The position numbers were made by a program, and so were the translations under genes. 64,000 bases of DNA from Warburgia ugandensis. Lineage: Eukaryota; Streptophyta; Magnoliopsida; Canellales; Canellaceae. Position 1 is the stretch's first letter. Every line of letters begins with the position of its first letter. The stretch spans positions 40,861,880-40,925,879 of the forward strand of contig CP141132.1 of the NCBI GenBank assembly GCA_035236585.1. Reading direction: 5' to 3'. This document shows, in pieces, positions 48,431 to 61,400 of this stretch. The notes beneath the pieces are model-generated. The model did not search any database and was not told the origin of the DNA. It saw only the letters and a program-made list of their open reading frames with translations.

Positions 48431-50041
48431 ACCTACTATGTAGTTATACTCACCCAACCCAACACAAGATGTCAAACAAAGGAGTATTTTGTTTTAGTTT
48501 GCTTAAGAACACAAAGACCATTTGTTGTGACACGATTTGTTCCAATCATGATTTTTTGAATTTCTTTTCAATGGTAAGATATCCCTACTTTTAAGATCAC
48601 CTTTATAAAATCAAAATCCTTTTTCAAAACCCGAGTGTTTTCTTTCAAATCCCTTACAATTTTCAAAAATTGGCCCTTGTCTTATTTGTACAAGTTTTAT
48701 CATAACAAATTCTTCATAAAATCAGTCATATCCATATCACTATAGTAATCATCATTATTAATAAAGGTTTTGGCATCATTTTTCCCTAGTACATGATTTG
48801 TCTTTCCTAACTGGAAATAATCTCCTAATTTAACCACTTCTCACATCTTCTCCTTGAGATACAACCTAAGTTCTCTCCTCCCGCTCCTAAGCCTTACTAG
48901 ATGGATCTGCATGTTTTACTTTTATTTGAGTATAGATCATACCTAGCAGATAAATCTAGACCACAAAAATGAATTCACAACATCCAACATGCACAAGCTG
49001 TGAAAACATATTTTCAATTTAATAAATCTCATGAAAATCTTACCTTAGTCATTCCATGGTGTGCAAGTACATGCATTCACATGTATTCATGCATCATTAA
49101 TTTACATGAAACCAATAATGCATTTCATAAAATCTTATAAACTACTATTCTCAAGTCTTAAAATAATCATATCGATCAAACAACACCAACCGCACTCCAA
49201 TTGATAATAATTTGTTCCTTATGGCAACATGGAAATACATCTACTAATTGATTATGAGTATCCAATGAGCATCTTAGATTTATCTTACATAGAAACACCA
49301 ATAGATTCCCAAGAGCCAAAAATGGAAAAAATTGAGGGAACATTATTCTCATGACTATATCACCGAATTGTGTGCCCACTAGTATTCTAGGGGACCTTAA
49401 CCACAACTTCATGGGACCTATTGCCTACCTCAAATGGGTTTCATTCATCACCTATGTGGTCTCTACCACCAATAGATTATTTTTTCACTACCAGGCATTG
49501 GATACCATTCCACCTTTTAGTGGTCAAGGGCAGGTAGGCCAACTTATACAACCCCTTAGCCTAGATTCACCACAAACTTTAGCCTACCAAAAATACACAT
49601 CCATGGTATCATCACTCCCAAAAAATCATCTCAAAATCTCTTCACATATGATTTGAAAATCATTTCCTCTTTAATAGTTAAAGTCTAGCCATTTTAATTA
49701 GATCTATATTGGATATTTTTAGATCTATATTTAGTAAGTGTCATTGATTTTCTAAAATTCTCATTTTTCAAACATGAATATTTTGGCCTTTAGAACAAGA
49801 TATGTTATTTATCAAAATTTCCATCACATTTTGAAAAACATAGAAAATCTATTTCTTTCCAAAATTATATTTAACATAAAAAACTCTTAATTTCTCAATG
49901 TATCTTCCAAAAATCCAAAATATCACATTAAAACCTATCATACATAATTCTTAAATAATTTTAAGATAAAATCATTAAAAAGTCATGTAACATGTCTCAA
50001 ACTAGGAAAATCACTCACTCACACACACACACACACACACG

Positions 50042-50100
<59 letters not shown>

Positions 50101-50507
50101 GGCCAATTTGCAAGCCAACTAACCTAATCCATATATTAGTCAATAGTATTCATTCATTTCAAACAGTGCAACAAGTTCAAGTTGCTCGTTTAAAAAATAT
50201 CCAAGCTCACAAGTAGGACACATGAGTCTATTTATATAGTTTTCATGCAATGGTTTAGTCCTTTAAATACGGTGGACAGTTATACTAAGTCATATAACTT
50301 CAGCCCAAAATGAGTGCTATTATTATGCATTAATAACCATGAATTTATTAAGAAGAGTTTCTAAGATTAGTACTATACTTTAGTCAGGACACGTGCACTT
50401 TTTGTGCCTTAAAAAATGGTTTTTTTTGCCAATTGTCAAATATACATGGTATAACATCTGCTAAACATGAAACTACTTTTAGATAGTTTAGATGGTCCTT
50501 GAGATTA
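48431..50507 (-). repeat. Chromovirus LTR fragment, minus strand (D/E family) and adjoining scraps
   Basis: The first 50 bases (ACCTACTATGTAG...ACTCACCCAA) match a plus-strand D/E LTR stretch and may be the target of F. From about 48595 the sequence is the reverse of a D/E-type LTR tail (AAAACCCGAGTGTTTTCTTTC; CACTATAGTAATC). Near 49490-49540 is the reverse of the hairpin module (GGATACCATTCCACC, TTTTAGTGGT). The boundaries are not resolved and 50100-50500 has no clear match. Confidence 0.5.
50020..50098 (+). repeat. (CA)n(CT)n compound microsatellite
   Basis: About ten CA units (50020-50040) then 27 CT units (50044-50098). The serine-leucine open frame across it is an artefact of the repeat. 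Confidence 0.95.
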
Positions 50508-52234
50508 TTATAATAACCCTACTTATTAAATTCCATTCATGAAATTATTCAATTTTATTTTAGAAAATGTAAATATGCAATCCTAGGTTTTGGACTTTCA
50601 TGCAATTGACCTTGTGAAAGACACTTAGTTGATCTTCAAAACCACAATATTTCCAATGTACACATCAAAATGATTCTAACAACACTAATTTTACATGAAA
50701 CAGAGATCAGGATTGAAAAATCTCCAAATTTTTACTAATTTAAGGGGGATAGAAATTGATAATGACACCCCCAACTTTGTTTGATTGTTGACCAATCAAA
50801 CCATGTGGAGCAAGGCTCAACATGCAGATAATCAACCCATTAGGCATTAGCTTACTATCTAGCATTGGGCAACGGCCCCAAAACATGATAGAAATGCGGG
50901 CAACATCGAGGAAGAGAAAAATCGACATCTGCCTCCCATACTCGAATCTCCCACAAGTGCAGTAATTGGATTCCTTTGCTTGAATCATTGCCAAAAGAAT
51001 AGCATGAGAGCCCTCTTCCCTCTGATCATCACCCTCTTCTCTGGAGTGTGTTCCTTTCCCCTCTAGCGATGACCCTTTTCTCAATATTCATCGATGGAGT
51101 AGTGGTTGGCCTATCACCCGAACAGCGTGCTCCCCTAACTCAAATCTCTCATTGATAAGTTTCACTTCTATCTGATCTACCATTGACACTAGCAACCATC
51201 CCTATTCATCAGTACAAGAAGAGCTAGAAAAACCCCTCTCTCTTCTTTCCCCTTTCTCTCCTCTCAGTTTGGTTTTGGGTGGCGATTGAGCTAGGGCAGC
51301 CAGCCACAACCGATACCCACTCCCTTCTTCCTTCTCTCTTCTTCTCTCCTCTAATCTCCCTCCTTCACCCTCCTTTGGCAGTGCTGCCTGACCAGCACAC
51401 TAACCTAACTCCTCCCTTCCCTTTTGCTAGCTCCATAGGTGATGCCTAGTAGGTCTAACTTGAAACCCAGTTTCCCTGTCATCTTCCTCCAGTTGATACA
51501 ACCCGATTAGCATGCCAAGTCTCCCCTCTCCTTTCTCCTATCCTCTTTCCCTTCCACCTGTCCCTCCAACCGGCCACCAGAGACAGCAACCTTGTTTTTG
51601 TTACCTATGTCTAGCACCATAACTATGTAGATTTGCATAGATTCTACATTTGATCATGATGTGACCTTTGATCGGACACCAGATCTCTAAATCTATGACC
51701 AATCTGATAGTTAGTCATGATTTGGCCATTGATTTGTCTCCAAATGGAAGATCTGTAATTAATCTCACTACCAATCGGTCCCCAAAAGTTAGGTCATGTG
51801 ATTATCACGAACCCCTGCACTATCCAAATTAATAGGTCACCAGAACCTAGATCTATTGTTGATCTAATCTAGTCATCATGATCTAACCCTAGATTAGTCA
51901 CTAAACATCAGATATGCAACCGATCTACCCCAGTGAGATGATCCAACTATTACATTAGCCACTTAGTGCCTAGAATTGTGATCAATATAAGCTCTACCAT
52001 AGATCTTAACATATATTTCACACTAGATCATTTGATATGTCATTAGATTTGGCCCCTCACCTCGATCTAACCATGAATTATTGAATCAATTCCTAAATTC
52101 ATGGTTGATCTTGGTAATTCACCTTGATCTGACTCTAGATCTATTGGCAAAACCTTAGACAATAACATGTCTAATGCCTTCTTAGTATCTAACTGTTGAT
52201 TGGCCATTTGATACCAGATCTCTAAGACTAGGCA

Positions 52235-52305
<71 letters not shown>

Positions 52306-52320
52306 ATCTATAATAGCTCT
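50508..52320 (+). repeat. Chromovirus LTR fragment K, 5' part
   Basis: Starts near TATAATAACCCTACTT, a TGTAATAACCC-like LTR start. It follows the D/E/L plan: ATGATTCTAACAACACTAA near 50672, GGGGGATAG...AATGACACCCCC near 50745, a pyrimidine-rich 5' leader (51230-51570), and GATCTAACC-type motifs (51650-52200) as in D at 9400-9960. It stops around a (CT)n tract, and the downstream half of the LTR is not present. Confidence 0.55.
52238..52304 (+). repeat. (CT)n microsatellite, about 33 units
   Basis: A pure CT run at the downstream end of LTR fragment K. Confidence 0.95.
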
Positions 52321-52377
52321 ATGGTTAGAGTGACAGATCAGTAGATCCACCAACCCTATACAATAAATAGTAATTGA

Positions 52378-53878
52378 GACTATTACGTCTCGATTTTCTA
52401 AAATCAATATTTGAAAATGTCTCTTTTTTTAAAAAACAATTTAGAAAAGAATGTAATAATATAAATATTTTAAAACATCTATCTTCAAACCAAAATGTCA
52501 AGTAAAATATTCTCACATAGATTAAAAAAGGTAAATGAGTGCTAAATCAATTTGCTTTTCCATAAGAGTCACTAGTCATTACATAAATTACTTTACAAAA
52601 ATAGTCTTCCATTAGCAATCTAGAATATTTACAAGGTATTTAGTATTAACCTCAAACTTACAAAATGAGTTACTAAGTATGGTTTATTACAAAATTCAAT
52701 TCCTCAAATGAGTGAATACTTCATTGCCTAAGTACATCTAAATGTCAATAAGACCACTCAACCCCTATGGCACCTCCTCTTCGGCCTCGTACCTCCTCGA
52801 TGGTTCACTTGGAATGTTTGTTGGGGGGTGAGCACATGACACTCACCTTGGAATAAAGACAATACTACTTGTCCTTTTAATTACAAGGTTGTTAACAATA
52901 AGGAATATTTAAGCAGATAAATAATAAATAGTACTAAAGCTTACTACTAATATTTTATGATCGTTGTAGAGATATATCAATTTATCCATCCCAAATTTAA
53001 CTAAAGCAGATATAACTACTGATATGTTTCAAATTAAATGACTACTACACTTTTTGCATGATTATAATGATGTTTGGAAACATCTAAGAACTATGCAAGA
53101 TGTGAGTTCTCATGAAAAAACCTAGTCGATAAACCCTCAAAAAATGGAGAACACGATAGTGATGCTCATATAAAGAAAACTAATCAATGTTTTTACAATC
53201 ATGCTCATAAAACCATGCAGTACTTATGCTCATGTGTGGGGTGACCATTTTAGTCCTGTCGTTAGGACACTAGCACACCTGTCCTACCAGTAGTGACCTC
53301 CCTTCTGTCACATCATATATTGCCCAACACTCCTGGACAAGTCAAACACTCTTAGACATCAACCACATATCACACACTATCTGATGCTCTTGGATAGGGT
53401 CCAACACTACTAGACCATGCGCAAAAGTCTTGGACCATCATCAGGCCTTATAGTTGCTTAGTGAGCACATGCCTCAAAGCTGCTTACTTGAGCCACATAT
53501 GAATGGTTTTCCCTAAATCAAATCAAAACCTCTCAAGCTTTACAACTGCTCTATGAGTGCTTGCCTTAAAAACATCTAAACAAAATAGCAAATCTCCTTC
53601 CACACCATGTATAACTTGATTCATGGAGATGTTTAAGTTTTGATGCCATCTCATCAAAAAATTGTAAATCCCAAGTAATTCCAAACTTCAAAGCAACATG
53701 CAAAAGAGCCATGATCTATGCATCATTCACTCAAGCATCATCACAGTTTTACAATAAGTCTCACCCATTACAATAGTTATCCACATTCCCCCATACATAC
53801 CTATTTGCTCATGTTATATGTAATGCAATGTTAGCTTGCATGATTTCTTGACATTAAATAACACATGTATATGCATAT
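52378..53878 (-). repeat. Chromovirus LTR fragment M, minus strand (F family)
   Basis: Begins near ATTACGTCTCGATTTTC, the reverse of an LTR end. Around 52800-52860 it reads GGGGGGTGAGCACATGACAC and then CTCACCTTGGAATAAAG, the reverse of the GCCTTATTCCATGGTGAG...CTCACCCTCC block of F (47890-47935). The block near 53245-53290 matches the reverse of F near 47440-47480 (ATGACAGGACTAA). It is cut at the right by the CACTA element. Confidence 0.55.
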
Positions 53879-53892
53879 CACTACTAAACATG

Positions 53893-54165
53893 AGGCTTTT
53901 AAAGTTGGTATAAAGAAGTCATTATTACCACTGTTGACTTTGTAAGTATTTTACAAGTTAGACAAAAATGACTTTAAAAGTCTACACTTAAGAAGTTTAA
54001 TAGAAAATTTTCTTCTTTAGTCTAGCGTGAAGAGAAATTTTATGCTAGAAAGGAATTTTAATGTCATTTACTAAATGACTTCAAAAGTTAAGACTTTTAA
54101 AGTCATTTTTTTTCTAAACAACTTTAAAAGTTTTGGACTTTTAATGTTGTTTGGTTTGATTTGTT
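53893..54165. repeat. CACTA subterminal repeat array 1
   Basis: At least eight copies of ACTTTAAAAGT or AAAGTCATTT-type motifs in both orientations, directly inside the left terminus. Such motifs are the usual transposase-binding sites of CACTA elements. Confidence 0.7.
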
Positions 54166-54579
54166 TTTTTCGACTATCTTCATCTATACCATGCATTCAT
54201 TGTGGGTGGACCAAATCCCAACTGTGAAGTAGAAATTTATTTATATATTCGCACTCAATATCAATTTTTGAGTCTTCGTTATTATCTCTATTGTTTGTCT
54301 CATATTATATATATATATGTATGTATGCTTGAAGAATTTTTGCATGATACTTAGGTATTTTGCATAATCTTGTATTTATTATGCATAGAATGCATGGTTC
54401 AACTCTAATTTTTGACAATCATTAATTGTTGTTGCATTAATTAGTGAATTTAAAGTCATGAAAAAAATGAGTTTAAGGACTTTTCAATTTGTTTTTCAAG
54501 AAACAACTTTAAAAGTTTCAAATTTTAAAGTCATTTTAAGAAACATCTTTAAAAGTCCCTTGTTTAGAAAATGTCAAAG

Positions 54580-55080
54580 TTATCTGATTTTTTTCTGTAT
54601 CCCCTGTACATGTTCTTCATCTTATGGGTGGCATGGTAGCCTCCTCCTTTGGTCCTTGTGTCTCCCTCTATCATGTTTCCCTTCTTGCTTTCTATTTTAG
54701 ATATTTTGATTTTTTGTGGCACGAAATGCATTGTAAGTAAACCAAAACCTCTTTTTATCATGCATGACTTTCCTATTATCAACTCTCACTATTTGTATTT
54801 TGTAGATCAAGTGGGTTTTATCACTACAAATGATGGGGTTAAGAAGTGTGTTAGATCATTGTGATTTCAACACGATTTCATAGCAAATAAAAACTATTTC
54901 TCTCTGTAACCCTCACTATTGGAGAAAGGGAGAACATTATGATTTGTGGTTCTCATCCAAAATTATGGTTTGATGAAGAGAAATGGTACCATCAAGTTGG
55001 ACGAGGAAGTTGCAGCTTAAAGTTTTACCCTCTCTTCCCCTGGAGTGGTGTAAGCTAAATACTAGGCAGCAAGATTTTGA
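54580..55080 (+). pseudogene. Exon-like fragment in CACTA element
   Basis: A likely intron end (TTGTATTTTGTAG near 54805) is followed by a short open stretch reading DQVGFITTNDGVKKCVRSL (54805-54861), then stops. It lies between subterminal arrays and upstream of the TNP2-like tail, so it may belong to a transposon protein. I do not recognise the domain. Confidence 0.3.
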
Positions 55081-55344
55081 TGAAATTATTTTAGATTAAC
55101 TCTTTGATCATGACCTTGTATTAATATGATCTAATAAAATGTAACATTTGTTATATGTACTAAAAGGATGATAAATGAGGAGTTATTCCAAAAAAATACT
55201 TTGATTTCCTTATTCACGTGTTTGTATATGTGTGTGTGTAAGTGTGCATGCAAAGAATGCATGAATCAATGCTGATTATCATAAAAAATCAATTTTATTA
55301 TGTATTTATTTAAGATATTGTAAATTACTAATGTAAAAATACAT

Positions 55345-55512
55345 ATTAGTTTTTAAAGTTGTTTGAAATAAATGACTTTAAAAAAGTCACATTTAAAGTC
55401 ATTTAGTGTAAATGACTTTAAGTATCATTACTTTTAAAGTCATTTACACTAAAAAACTTTAAAAGTCACTAATTTTTAAAGTTGTTTATAGTAAATGACT
55501 TTAAAATTTCTA
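55345..55512. repeat. CACTA subterminal repeat array 2 (internal)
   Basis: Seven or more copies of AAAGTCATTT / AAATGACTTT, several arranged as inverted pairs around AGTGTA or ACACTA (for example GTCATTTAGTGTAAATGAC). Confidence 0.7.
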
Positions 55513-55719
55513 CTCTTTGTTTAATATATATATATATATGTATGTATGTATATATACGTATACATGTTTGAAGAATTTGTGGATGGAAATGTTGATGAAC
55601 TCCAACCATACATTGAGTAAGTTGATCATGCACTTAGGTAAAAATAAATTATTATATTTTCTTTGATTTCTCCATTAATTTGTGTGTGTATAGTGAGCCC
55701 ATAAATGTCCTCAAGGAAA

Positions 55720-55895
55720 AACTGATGCACTTGGATTGACATTAGTTGACCTCAACAAGATTGGCTATAAAGTGATCAATTTATTTTTGCATCTCAAGAA
55801 AAATAAGTATTTTATGTGCAAGATGGACATGATAAGAGATGATGACCTATTTTGTCATCCTATATGAGGGATTTTTATGATGAAGATGACCTATA
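55720..55895 (+). pseudogene. TNP2-type transposase C-terminal remnant (CACTA)
   Basis: One frame reads LVDLNKIGYK (about 55743-55772). The next frame continues DQFIFASQEK (55774-55803), VFYVQDGHDKR (55807-55839) and MRDFYDEDDL (55864-55893). This is the conserved tail of plant CACTA TNP2 transposases, which typically read VDFN-LGYK-D-F-LASQA-QVFYV-DP---RW. A frameshift near 55772 and in-frame stops near 55804 and 55840 show that it is dead. The catalytic core is absent from the window. Confidence 0.72.
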
Positions 55896-56244
55896 AATAC
55901 TGAAATAGATTTGTCTTGTATTACCATAACAATCCCTTCAATCAAAGTACTTGGTGAGAATGAGGATTATGTGTGTGATAATGGTGAGGAGGATGCTTGG
56001 GTTGAAAATAATATATGAGGGGACAATATGAATTTTATTAGTGAGGAGTTATTCAAAAAGATACTTTAATTTTCTTGTTCACGTGTTTGTTTGTATATAT
56101 ATGTGTGTGCATGTGTATGTGTGTGTGCAAAGAATGTATAGGTCAATGCTTACTATCATAAAAAATTGGTTTCATTCTGTATTTATGTAAGACATTATAA
56201 ATTTATAATATATTTATTTATTTATTTAAAGTGAAAAATATATT

Positions 56245-56362
56245 TTCTTTTAATGTCATTTGAAAAAAATGACTTTTAAAGTTGTTTAGTATAAATAATT
56301 TTAAAGTCATTTAGTATATAGACTTTTAAAGTTGTTTACACTAAATGACTTTAAAATTTCCA
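56245..56362. repeat. CACTA subterminal repeat array 3
   Basis: Further ATGACTTTTAAAGTTG and AAATGACTTTAAAAT motifs, last of the set. The sequence beyond repeats the block seen after array 1 and not a terminus. Confidence 0.65.
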
Positions 56363-56604
56363 CCATGAATTATGGCTATCCTCAACCAAATCCCAACTGA
56401 GAATTAGAACTACATTCACATATTCACTATCAATATAGATTTTTTATTCTTGTATCTCTTTGTTTGTTCCATATATATATATATATGCATGTTTGAAGAA
56501 TATTACATCGTTATGGTGATGCAAAAATTGTGGAAACAGTACTGATGATGCCTAATCAATGATCAGATGCTACCACCAAGAATGATCAGCCAACATTATA
56601 CTAA

Positions 56605-57330
56605 TAATGATGTATGATGTTTGATTTTTTAAATATCAATTTATAAAAATTTTGAATTATGTAAAATCAGAGTCAAAAGAGAATATTGAAATTTTCAATT
56701 TTTGGAGATCTAGAAAGTGAAAATTTTATAGACACTAATGAAGTGTTAAAACCTCAATATTGGAATTGTGCTTAGAAAAATGATTCTAATGACACTAACT
56801 TCACTGAAATCAAAATTTGGATGAATAAGTTTTGATTTTTCTATGAAAGGGAAATTTGGTAATTTCATTGAGTGGGCCCCACTTGTAGAAATTCAAGATT
56901 TGAGTAGCATTCATCTCTTTCTATTATAATTATAATGTAAAAAATACTAAAACCATTATAATTGTAATTTTAAAATTTTAATGAAAGAAACTATTAAATA
57001 ACTAAAGAAGGGGGCCATTTTTTAGTGCCACCCACTCCTCTCCCACTTAAGTGAATCAAAGAACAGACCTAGGTTTGTTCTCAAACTCAACAGAAGGAGA
57101 GAAACCCAACAGGGAGAGAAGAAAAAGAGGGTAAAGAAGAAGGCGAAGAATGAGTGGAGGAGAAATAGGAGAGGAAGACAGACCGCCAGAGAGGAGCTGT
57201 CACGCCAAGGGAGACACTGGAGTGGGTTTGGCTGCCTGAGTTGTAGCCCATCGTTAGGGACGATACCAACTTGGATCACTGATCCAAGCTGATCATCTCT
57301 CTCGACACACCAGCACCAATCAAAATGCCA
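56605..57330 (+). repeat. Chromovirus LTR fragment L, 5' part
   Basis: Starts near TGTATGATGTTTGATTTT. It shares with K and D the blocks ATGATTCTAATGACACTAA (near 56780), GGTAATTTCATTGAGTGGGCC (56848) and GGGGGCCATTTTTTAGTGCC (57010). A purine-rich stretch (57095-57200) corresponds to the 5' leader of this LTR class. The downstream limit is uncertain. Confidence 0.5.
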
Positions 57331-57820
57331 AGGTATTGGAGCAATTCATGCCCTTCATGACTACAAATAGAAGAGGTGTTATGCACATGACAAGCTCGGA
57401 GCTTGGATCTCCAAGAAGAATGTGGCACATTTAGAAGATTCATTTTAGATATGGGTATAAGGAATGTATTCCCTACCAAAGGATTCCCAAAAAATCTAGT
57501 AGTTAATCAAGAGTTTTCATAGAGCTTTTAGTTGAAATGCATGATAGATCATACTACTATAGAATTGTGAATGAGTTATTATTATGCCCAAAATTGGGTA
57601 GAATTAATGGTGGGATTATACTTGCATGTGGCTTTTCAACTAGAGCTTTGTTTATTTTCAATACTTAGCTCAGGACAGTGAATATTTTCTTGTATTGGGG
57701 TTGAAGGGATAGGTATTCATGAGCTATTATCGTTGATCTCATAAGCTCAGCTTGCTTTCAAAGCCTATAGCTTCTATGCTTTATGCATTATTAATCACCA
57801 GAACAAATGTATTTAAAGGA
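57331..57820. other. Unrecognised sequence, left flank of solo LTR G
   Basis: 490 bp without a match to the elements in this window. It continues at 62856 once G and one AAGGA copy are removed. On the minus strand a short open stretch follows a TTTGTAG that could be a splice acceptor (HEGHELLQYLGILIGAGVSR, about 57295-57361), but it has no recognisable domain. It may be old host DNA or a worn element. Confidence 0.3.
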
Positions 57821-58399
57821 TGTAACACCCCTAATTTTTGGTAGGAAATTAAGTAAATATTGAAATAAACAATTTCAATGAAAATTAGGCTGAAATATTA
57901 GTGTTATGAAAAATGTACTTCTCATAGCAGTGTAATCATAGTATGCGACATGTATAATTGAAAACATATTCAACGAACCCTTCAAAATGATTGTAAGCAT
58001 GACAATTTCTAAATATGGATGAAAAATCCTTATTTTTCTTCATTTTTATGAATAAAAGGGAAAAATGATAATTTTATAAATAACCAAGACCTGAGACATC
58101 AAAATCTGGAATGTACTCAGAAATATGAATCCAAAGCAACTAAGTACGCTCAATTCTGAGCAGGGGAGAATAAAACATATTTTTCTCCATAAAAGGGCAA
58201 TTTGGTCTTTTCACATATCCATGGGGCCCACAAGGAACCCACAAAGGGATCCAATGTCCAAAAAACAGCCCATCATTAGTCAAACCACTACCACTTGCTA
58301 GTGGAGAAGGAGGTGGTAGTGGGAATCCTAAGACAATTAAATATTCAAAAGAAATCAAGTTGATAATTACAAGTCATTGTGGAAAATTCAAAACACCTC

Positions 58400-58408
58400 T
58401 ATAAATAG
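58400..58408 (+). promoter_or_regulatory. TATA box in solo LTR G
   Basis: TATAAATAG, 579 bp from the LTR start, in the same context (CTCTATAAATAG) as in A. Confidence 0.65.
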
Positions 58409-61400
58409 CTCATAAAATTCCCAAAAAATTTTCTAATGTTCCACACTAGGTCCCCTAGCATGGCCCAAAATTCCAGCCCCACAAACCTTCTCAAACTCCT
58501 CCAAATTTTCTTTCTTTTTGTCTTTCTCCCTGAGTCTTTGTGGGAGCATCCACAGATGCACCTGACACTCTAAACTCTATGGAGCTGTCCAGTGCATGCA
58601 GGGATGCGCCATCCCTGACTGAACTTGGGTTTTTGCTTGGAAACCCTATTTGAATTAGGCATCAAATTACAAGTGCTAATTTTCAATCTTCACCATTAAA
58701 TATGTTTGGAAAAGGGTGATCTACAAAAGCCCTTTATTCCCAAGATGATCCACCTCCTGGATCTCTTGAAAACTCAAAATGAAAGTCAAGCCTCTGTGAA
58801 TCATCATCTCTGGCAGCTTATTCAAGTAATTCCAGCCAATCCGGCCGGTAAATGGTAATCTTTCATAGTTTAAGATTTTTATCACGACGATATCTACCAA
58901 AGCCCTAAGGTTTTCATCCTCCTCCGACAATGGCAACAGAGAATTTCACTACTGTATAGTTTTCTAGCATCTAGGGCTTCTATCATCAATTTTTGGTAGT
59001 TTTCTTCTTCTCTGGTGAAGTTTTCTTCACTAGGTAAGTACCCTCAATCCCCTCTTTCACTTCTGATATGTAGTTTAGGTTTTCCAACTACTTGGAGGTC
59101 TGCCTAGCCGTCGATCAGTTGGGAACGATGAATCCAGCATAGAGGGTTGAGATCTCTTTAGTCTCCAACTCAAAAACAAATTCTGAGCGGTTGGATGATT
59201 TCTTAGGGCCCAAAAACCCCAGCAAATGAAATCTGAGCCACAAAAAATAACAGATGGAGGAGATCCTACCATAGGTGATTTGACAACCCAGATCTAGACG
59301 TCTTGCTAGTAGCCACTCACTTCCACCCGACAACCTACTGTAGGTGGTAATGGGGCCAGCCGCTGGTCATCCCGCACCCGTAAACCCAAATTTGATCTGG
59401 GTTGTCCAGTTTTGAACTGAAGACTTAAATCTTCAATTTAGAGCTTGATATAGCTCTGATTTTAGATTAGAAACATGCTATGGATTCCTTGTATCTTCTA
59501 GAATCCACTGAACTTGTTATATATGGGTTTAAAATTGTATTTACATGTTCTATTTAGTAAAATCCGTGCCATTGATCTGGGATCATGGCCCAGATGACCC
59601 CAAACTGAAAATCTGAACTGATGGATGTGTTTAGAAGGTCTCAACACTTTGAGAAACATGATCATAGTAGAAATTTAGTGTTTATAGGTTAATCAAATCA
59701 ATAAAAATAGTAAGAGTGAAATTCAGACCTTAATATGGGCTGAAAGCTTTAAATTTCAATTCTGATCTCAATAGAAATCCAAATTGAGATCAGAAAGTTT
59801 TGATGGATTCCTTGTGATAATTAGAATGTACTGAACCAATAAAATTGTAATTTTAATTCATTAAATTTTTTGTAATTAAGTGGATAAGTATACTAATACC
59901 CTTGATCTATAACATCTAGGATGATCAAACCAATCAAACCTTGTTGGATGATGATATAATAATGTAATAACTTAAATAAGTGACTTATATGTAATTTTAT
60001 AGGCAGATCTTAAGAGATCTAGCCTTAAAAGTAATAAAAACCATAAAAAGGGATGGAAATCTCCTTGATCAAGTATGATTGGGCTATATGGATAGGTGTT
60101 GATGATGATATTGAGTTAATATTATGTGAATTTATAGAATGGATGATGAGGATTTGGGCTAGATCAAGATCTATGTTCTTAAATGGGATAAAGTAACTTA
60201 AGATCTCCTTGATCAAGTAGATCAAGGAAGATTAAATAAGGGGATGAGATACATCAATGATTTAACAATGAAATTACATCAATAAAAAATGTTGGATCTA
60301 AAATAAAATGAAGGATCAAGATCAAAACCCTAAAAAGAGGAAAAATGAATAAGGATCAATTAAGATCGTTGGATCATGATAGCATGTTAGATTTCTATTT
60401 GAATTATTAAATATTATGATAACTATCTTTCATTGCTCAGTAGAGTTAATTATAGATTTATTTATTTAATTGTTTAATTTTTCTTTTTATTTACGCTTAA
60501 ATGCTTATGTAATGCAAATTTCATTGAAATTTTAATTAAATGTAATTAGAATGAAAGGACATTTACAAGGAATGTATGACATGGACTTAATGATAGTAAG
60601 GACCATAGTTCGTAGGATAATATAAGGAATATAAATTCCTTGGTCCAAATTAGGAGCATAATAAAACTCCATGAATGACATTTTAGTTCATGGATTTAAT
60701 TAAAATCAATTAGAAAGAGTACTTAGGATTAAATGCTCATAGGAACCTTATGAAAGGTAGAGTTAGCGTTAAGCTAGTAAATGATAGACATAGTGGTTAA
60801 GGGGGTTATCTAATAGAGCCTCGCTCTCCCCCCACCTTCCGTTGACATTTGTGAGGTTTAAATGCCTCCTTACACGATGATTGAAGTAGCCACTGTGTTC
60901 AACCATTTAACTAGTAAGCCTTAGCCAATTTGACATAAGAGGAGCTTCTAGACTTAGGATGAAATAAGCTACCCTCAACCAATAAAACATTAATTGATTG
61001 AGTAATAATAATAAGAGCATAAAATGTAGTAAATCATCTAATCCTAATAAAAATTATAATTAACATAAGGATGATCAAGATCCATAGGATCTTGAATGAT
61101 CAAAAACAATAAAAATACTAATGTAGTCTTGTATTACGTATGTATATGTAGAAATTATGTATGGGTATGTAGAAGAACAAAGATAGAGAATCCAAACCCT
61201 TGATTAAACATGATTCAAGGAAAGATTAGGGTATCCCATATAGGAATAAATACTTGAATAGAGAAATAACCTTATACATATGGTTTGATAGATGGATGAA
61301 TCCAAACCATGATGGGCATTGTGGAAGAAGACACTTGAGAAGTATGAATCAAGATACTACTTTGAGGTAGGTGGATATACAAAGATGTATTAGAGACTCA

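Larger units (their letters stand above)
53879..56600 (+). mobile_element. CACTA (En/Spm) DNA transposon remnant with repeated internal modules
   Basis: The left end CACTACTAAACATGAGGC has the CACTA terminus and is preceded by TAT, a possible 3-bp target duplication. Arrays of the subterminal motif AAATGACTTTAAAAGT and its reverse occur at 53893-54165, 54450-54565, 55345-55512 and 56245-56362. A TNP2-like transposase C-terminus lies at 55720-55895. A segment with TTCACGTGTTTGT...AAAGAATG...ATCATAAAAAAT is present twice (from about 55178 and 56043), and the block AAATCCCAACTG...TATATATATATG...TTGAAGAAT occurs at 54217-54340 and 56387-56500. I could not find the matching right terminus, so the right boundary is approximate. 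Confidence 0.7.

Noticed and set aside
49992-50216. Serine-leucine-rich open frame
   Set aside because: Produced by the CA/CT microsatellite.
51100-51600. Possible gene leader with pyrimidine-rich tracts
   Set aside because: The same kind of sequence occurs in the leader part of D and E LTRs, so it belongs to LTR fragment K.
56590-56615. Right terminus of the CACTA element
   Set aside because: ACTAATAATGATG followed by TAT is too unlike the inverted left end to accept; the right boundary is left approximate.
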